Origin: Capitulum mitella
Taxonomy: Eukaryota > Arthropoda > Thecostraca > Pollicipedomorpha > Pollicipedidae
Reading direction: 5' to 3'
Length of the DNA stretch: 64,000 nt
Assembly: GCA_030062745.1 (NCBI GenBank)
Contig: CP099839.1
Coordinates: 26,401,324-26,465,323 of the forward strand
A program made the position numbers and the translations under genes. The notes beneath the pieces are model-generated. The model made no database searches. It saw only the letters and a list, made by a program, of their open reading frames with translations, and was not told the DNA's origin. Below, in pieces: positions 60,609 through 64,000 of the stretch. Numbering within the stretch: the stretch's first letter is position 1; the number at the start of each line of letters is the position of its first letter.

Positions 60609-61156
60609 CCGGTTCAGCTCTCCCTTGTCAATGTTCTTCGCATTAGATGCGTCACTGTCCGCCCTGCCTTTCCCCGCCAGCGGTGCGGGGTTACCAAAAT
60701 CAACGAATTCCTCCGAAGCAGAGTAAATGCTCGAATCCTTTAACTCTCAGCCATGAAGAGTATAACCCAACCTGACGGACTCTGGGTCTGCAGACGACGC
60801 TGTCTCCACCGCAACTCGGTCCCGAATCCCTGTCCCTGGAGTAACTGGGACGCTTTTCTGGCGGTCCTTGGCTCTGGTGATACCATGCGACGAGGGTTCT
60901 CAGTCGGCATCAAAACGACAGAGACTCACCTCGAATCTAGGCACACTCATCGGCCCTAGCCCAATGAAGTTGCTTTATCGAGTTACCGCTACTTGACCGG
61001 TAATGGGTCGTTTGCTTCTTGGCCTCTCCTGGCTCCTTCCTCTGCCTGTCTCCTCGCGAGCAGGGGTCCCAGTCCTGGCTGGGTCCGGGGCCCCCCTGGG
61101 TGTCGCGATATTCCCACCCCCACTGCTCTGGTTCCGGCCCTCCTGTTCCTCAGGTG
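60609..61156. other. No gene recognised
   Basis: Unique-looking sequence between the right arm and the hAT-ended element. The + open frame at 60753-60959 has no recognised domain. Confidence 0.4.
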
Positions 61157-61779
61157 ATTATACTTAGGGATGCACCGGATCGGGATTTTTGTAATCCGGC
61201 CGGATACCGGATATGCCGGATCGGGTGCTGAATATCCGGCCGGATATCCGGCCGGATACCGGATATTATGTTTACATGTTTTTATTTACTATTTCCACTG
61301 AAATAATGAAACCGAAAAGACTGAATAGAAAAGAAAGATGTGGGAAACTGAAAAAATTAGTAAAAAATGCCCACAGCTCGTGAGTTGATATCTTCAAGGC
61401 CAAATGGGGTGGAAAAGGTCAATTTTGGACACTTTATCGGCCTGTACAGGCCATTCCGTACAACTTTCCGAACGAAACGGGGTGTTTGTTGGGCCGTTAA
61501 AACGTGGAATACGATAACTTCCATTCATTTGGCGTCTTGACTGGGGATTTTGGGTCGAGGTCATGTCAGGTCAATGACCTGTGACGTCATTTTTTTCATC
61601 TTTTACAGATCAGATTTCGAACAACACGGGACAGTTTGAGAGTAGATGAGGGCGCGACATGTATCTTTTGGCGTATTTTCAGTGAAGGTAGCCAACATCG
61701 GTACATCTGGTCATTTCCAGCGTTTATATTTCTGTATGTATGTATAGCTATGTATGTATATACATGTCAGTATCAATAT

Positions 61780-61908
61780 GCCAAACGTGTTTTAGAAGGG
61801 TCTTTGAATGCGTATTTCACACAAATCAATGTATTGCAAAACAAATCTGGACCAGGTCACAAAAGCCTGCCCTTGACCTTTGATGACCTTGACCTGAAAT
61901 GACTCTGG

Positions 61909-61950
<42 letters not shown>

Positions 61951-62245
61951 TCTGCATGTGCGCACAGGTGTCTTTATTAGGGTCTTTGAATGCATATTTC
62001 ATACAAATCGATATGCCGCAGAACAAATCTGAGCAAGGTTACAAGATATTTGACCTTGGCTTTTAACGACCTTGACCTTGACTGACCTTGGAATATGTAA
62101 GTATATCAGTGTGCGCACACGTGTTTTTATTGGGGCCTTCGAATGCATATTTCATACAACCTGACATCTTGCAAAGCAAATCTGGATCAGGTCACAAACC
62201 TCGACCTTTGATGCCCTTAACCCTTATTGACCCTGGCTGTAGCCT
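61780..62245 (+). repeat. Three diverged tandem units inside the hAT-ended element
   Basis: Each unit runs GG(GT/CC)CTTTGAATGC..ATTTCA, then GCAAA/GCAGAACAAATCTGG, AGGTCACAA or AGGTTACAA, and a TTGACCTT-rich end. Units begin near 61797, 61980 and 62133. A (TA)n tract (61911-61947) separates the first two. Confidence 0.75.
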
Positions 62246-62449
62246 TGGTACGTCCATCACTTATGCCCGAATGACATCGCCTGACTGTGTTCAAACAGCA
62301 GTCTTAAGAAGAACGCAAGTTCTTTCACAAAGTTCCCATTTGTCAGCGACAACCGTCGTTTTCGTCATGTTTGCCTGACTTCATATGCTTGAAACTTCAA
62401 AATTTCCAGCCGATTTCCAATTTTTCAACGCCATTCGACGAGTTATTCA

Positions 62450-63370
62450 ATTGCCATAAATGTCACAAAGTAACAGCAACCAGCTCAGATGCGTTCTCGA
62501 GATATTCAAGAAGAGCAGGTGGGGGGCACAAAAAGACCCCCATTCCAGTGCGCGTGTTAAGAGACAGCTACAGCTGATTCGAGCTGTAAAAACAACAGGT
62601 GTCATAATGCGTTCCGGCTGGAAGGTTTGGAATCTCCAGAACGTACGTGCCAAAAAGTATTGGTGGCAAACAAGGTTCGGTACCGAAAGAGCAAGAGTCA
62701 GGTCACCCAAAAACAAGAGGTCGCCCAAAAGACCCGCATCCGCAAACTGTCCCGCGGATCACATGAAATCGGAAAGAACGGGGCATTGCCATGGACGACG
62801 AAAGCTACTTCACCTATCACGAGAGGTATATGTCAGGAAACCTTGGGTACTCTGTTGGAGCACGTCCAGCAGAAGTCCAGCAAAAGTACAACTGAGGCCA
62901 GAGAGCAAGTTTCCCCGTAATCTTTTCGTGTGGTCCGCCATCTCTCTCAGGGGTGTGACAAAGCCGGCTATCATGCCGGGTATGGGTAATGTTGATGGTA
63001 ACATGTACCGTGAGAAGTGCGTAGGAAATGTGCTCATCCCATATTTGGATGAGTACTGTTTCGAGAGGAACATGTTGATCTGGCCAGACTTGGCCAGCGC
63101 TCATTATGCGAAGAAAACGCTCAAGTTGCTGGAAGAGGCCAGAGTGCCGTATGTAGTGCGTGACAGCAGTCCCCTGTGTGCACCAGGGGTGTCCTACTGA
63201 GGACATCTGGGGCATCATTAAGCAGAGGATGTATCAGGGAGACTGGTACGTAACATCCAAAGTCGCCCAAAAGCGCTGGATGAGTCAGGTGATCGCTGCT
63301 CTGGACCTGGAGATACCGCGTAAAATGCTGGTGCGCGTACCCAGGCGCGTGCGTCTTGCCGACAGATGAG
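62450..63370 (+). pseudogene. Tc1/mariner-superfamily transposase, degenerate
   Basis: Pieces lie in three frames. The first catalytic Asp region reads MDDESYFTYH (about 62792-62821), then NLFVWSAISLRGVTKP, then LIWPDLASAHYAKKTLKLLEE with the second Asp (codon at 63087), then PTEDIWGIIKQRMYQGDWY with the third acidic residue (about 63199), ending RVRLADR. At least two frameshifts (about 62880-62925 and 63165-63195) and a stop break the gene. The upstream basic part (62460-62760) may be the DNA-binding region. No terminal repeats of its own were found, so only the coding part is recognised. Confidence 0.8.
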
Positions 63371-63942
63371 AGGTGATGGAGATGATCCATTAAGCAAGAA
63401 CTGACCGCAACGGTTATCACTACATTTCTGCAAAGTTTAATGTTCATACAGTAATAAATGTGCTTACGGTATGACTTTAAATACTGTCTCATTTCCAAGT
63501 GCCCACAATTTATATTTTTCTTAATGCGTTTGTGTCAGAATTTGAGAAAGATAAGAAATATTTCGAAAAAAGGAAATCATAAGATGGGCTGCTGCCCGCA
63601 TGCTGGCTATTGTTTCACAGTTTTGAACTTGAGTCCCATTCTTGCAGGATATGTCCGAACCCTCCCGGACCAATACAGAAAAGAATTGGTTCCAAGGTCT
63701 CCAGACCGACTTGGAACTGCCAGTTACATCGACAATGTAATAGAACAAGCCATGCTTCCCCTGGAACGGTTTTGGACGCAGACATTACAGCAACGTCTTG
63801 ATTGTACACCGGGAGGTTAAATATCCGGCAGTATCCGGCCGGATCACAAAAATATCCGGCCGGATACCGGATACCGGATAATCTCTAATATCCGGCCGGA
63901 TATCCGGCCGGACCGGATATCCGGTGCATCCCTAATTATACT

Positions 63943-64000
63943 CCCTTCCCTCTGGCGGAACTTCCTCGCCAAGCTGACGCCCCGGCTCACCCGTACTGAG
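63943..64000. other. Right flank, nothing recognised
   Basis: Short unique stretch after the target duplication. Confidence 0.4.

Larger units (their letters stand above)
61157..63942. mobile_element. Complete hAT-ended element with 8-bp target duplications
   Basis: The element proper is 61165-63934 (2770 bp). It starts TAGGGATGCACCGGATCGGG and ends ATCCGGTGCATCCCTA. ATTATACT lies directly outside both ends (61157-61164 and 63935-63942), the 8-bp duplication typical of hAT insertion. Both subterminal regions are dense in CCGGCCGGATA. The interior contains no hAT transposase; it holds three tandem 110-150 bp units and a broken Tc1/mariner transposase. Confidence 0.85.

Overview
The window is a stretch of repeat-rich animal genome. 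The genes have introns with GT-AG junctions that can be joined in phase, there are no operons, and GC-rich coding exons sit in a mixed background full of mobile DNA. A block of TTAGG telomere-type repeats and a trehalose-transporter-like gene point to an arthropod. The barnacle or other crustacean guess is inference only.

Genes, left to right. (1) The 3' half of a membrane C-type lectin on + (2-1678, three exons, cut by the window edge). (2) A complete calmodulin-like gene on - (2606-6942, five coding exons, 149 aa), an ortholog of CALML4 with degenerate EF-hand loops and the calmodulin-type intron directly after the ATG. (3) A complete pyruvate dehydrogenase kinase gene on - (10708-22310, eight exons, 407 aa), with every junction in phase. 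(4) Two copies of an SLC2/Tret1-like sugar transporter in opposite orientation. The copy at 55030-56658 (-) is intact in both visible exons. The copy at 30367-31952 (+) has a one-base insertion that destroys its C-terminus. Apart from these, 22.3-64 kb is essentially mobile and tandem repeat DNA.

Large-scale structure. The transporter copies lie in the arms of an inverted duplication of about 5.9 kb (26.3-32.3 kb and 54.7-60.6 kb) separated by about 22.4 kb. The spacer and flanks hold at least two TTAA-flanked non-autonomous families (piggyBac-like ends), a 140-bp satellite, elements with microsatellite cores (one carrying a nested, broken Tigger/pogo transposon), a large foldback structure, and hAT-type ends. 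A complete hAT-ended element (61165-63934, 8-bp target duplications) carries a broken Tc1/mariner transposase.

Most novel-looking items: a 53-59 bp hairpin sequence with an AACC tail, seen twice, each copy flanked by its own perfect 12- or 15-bp target duplication, so apparently a very small retroposed element; a minisatellite in PDK built from copies of the exon 6 splice acceptor; and AGGTCA nuclear-receptor half-sites in several unrelated repeat families. Repeat boundaries given to the nearest ten bases are approximate.
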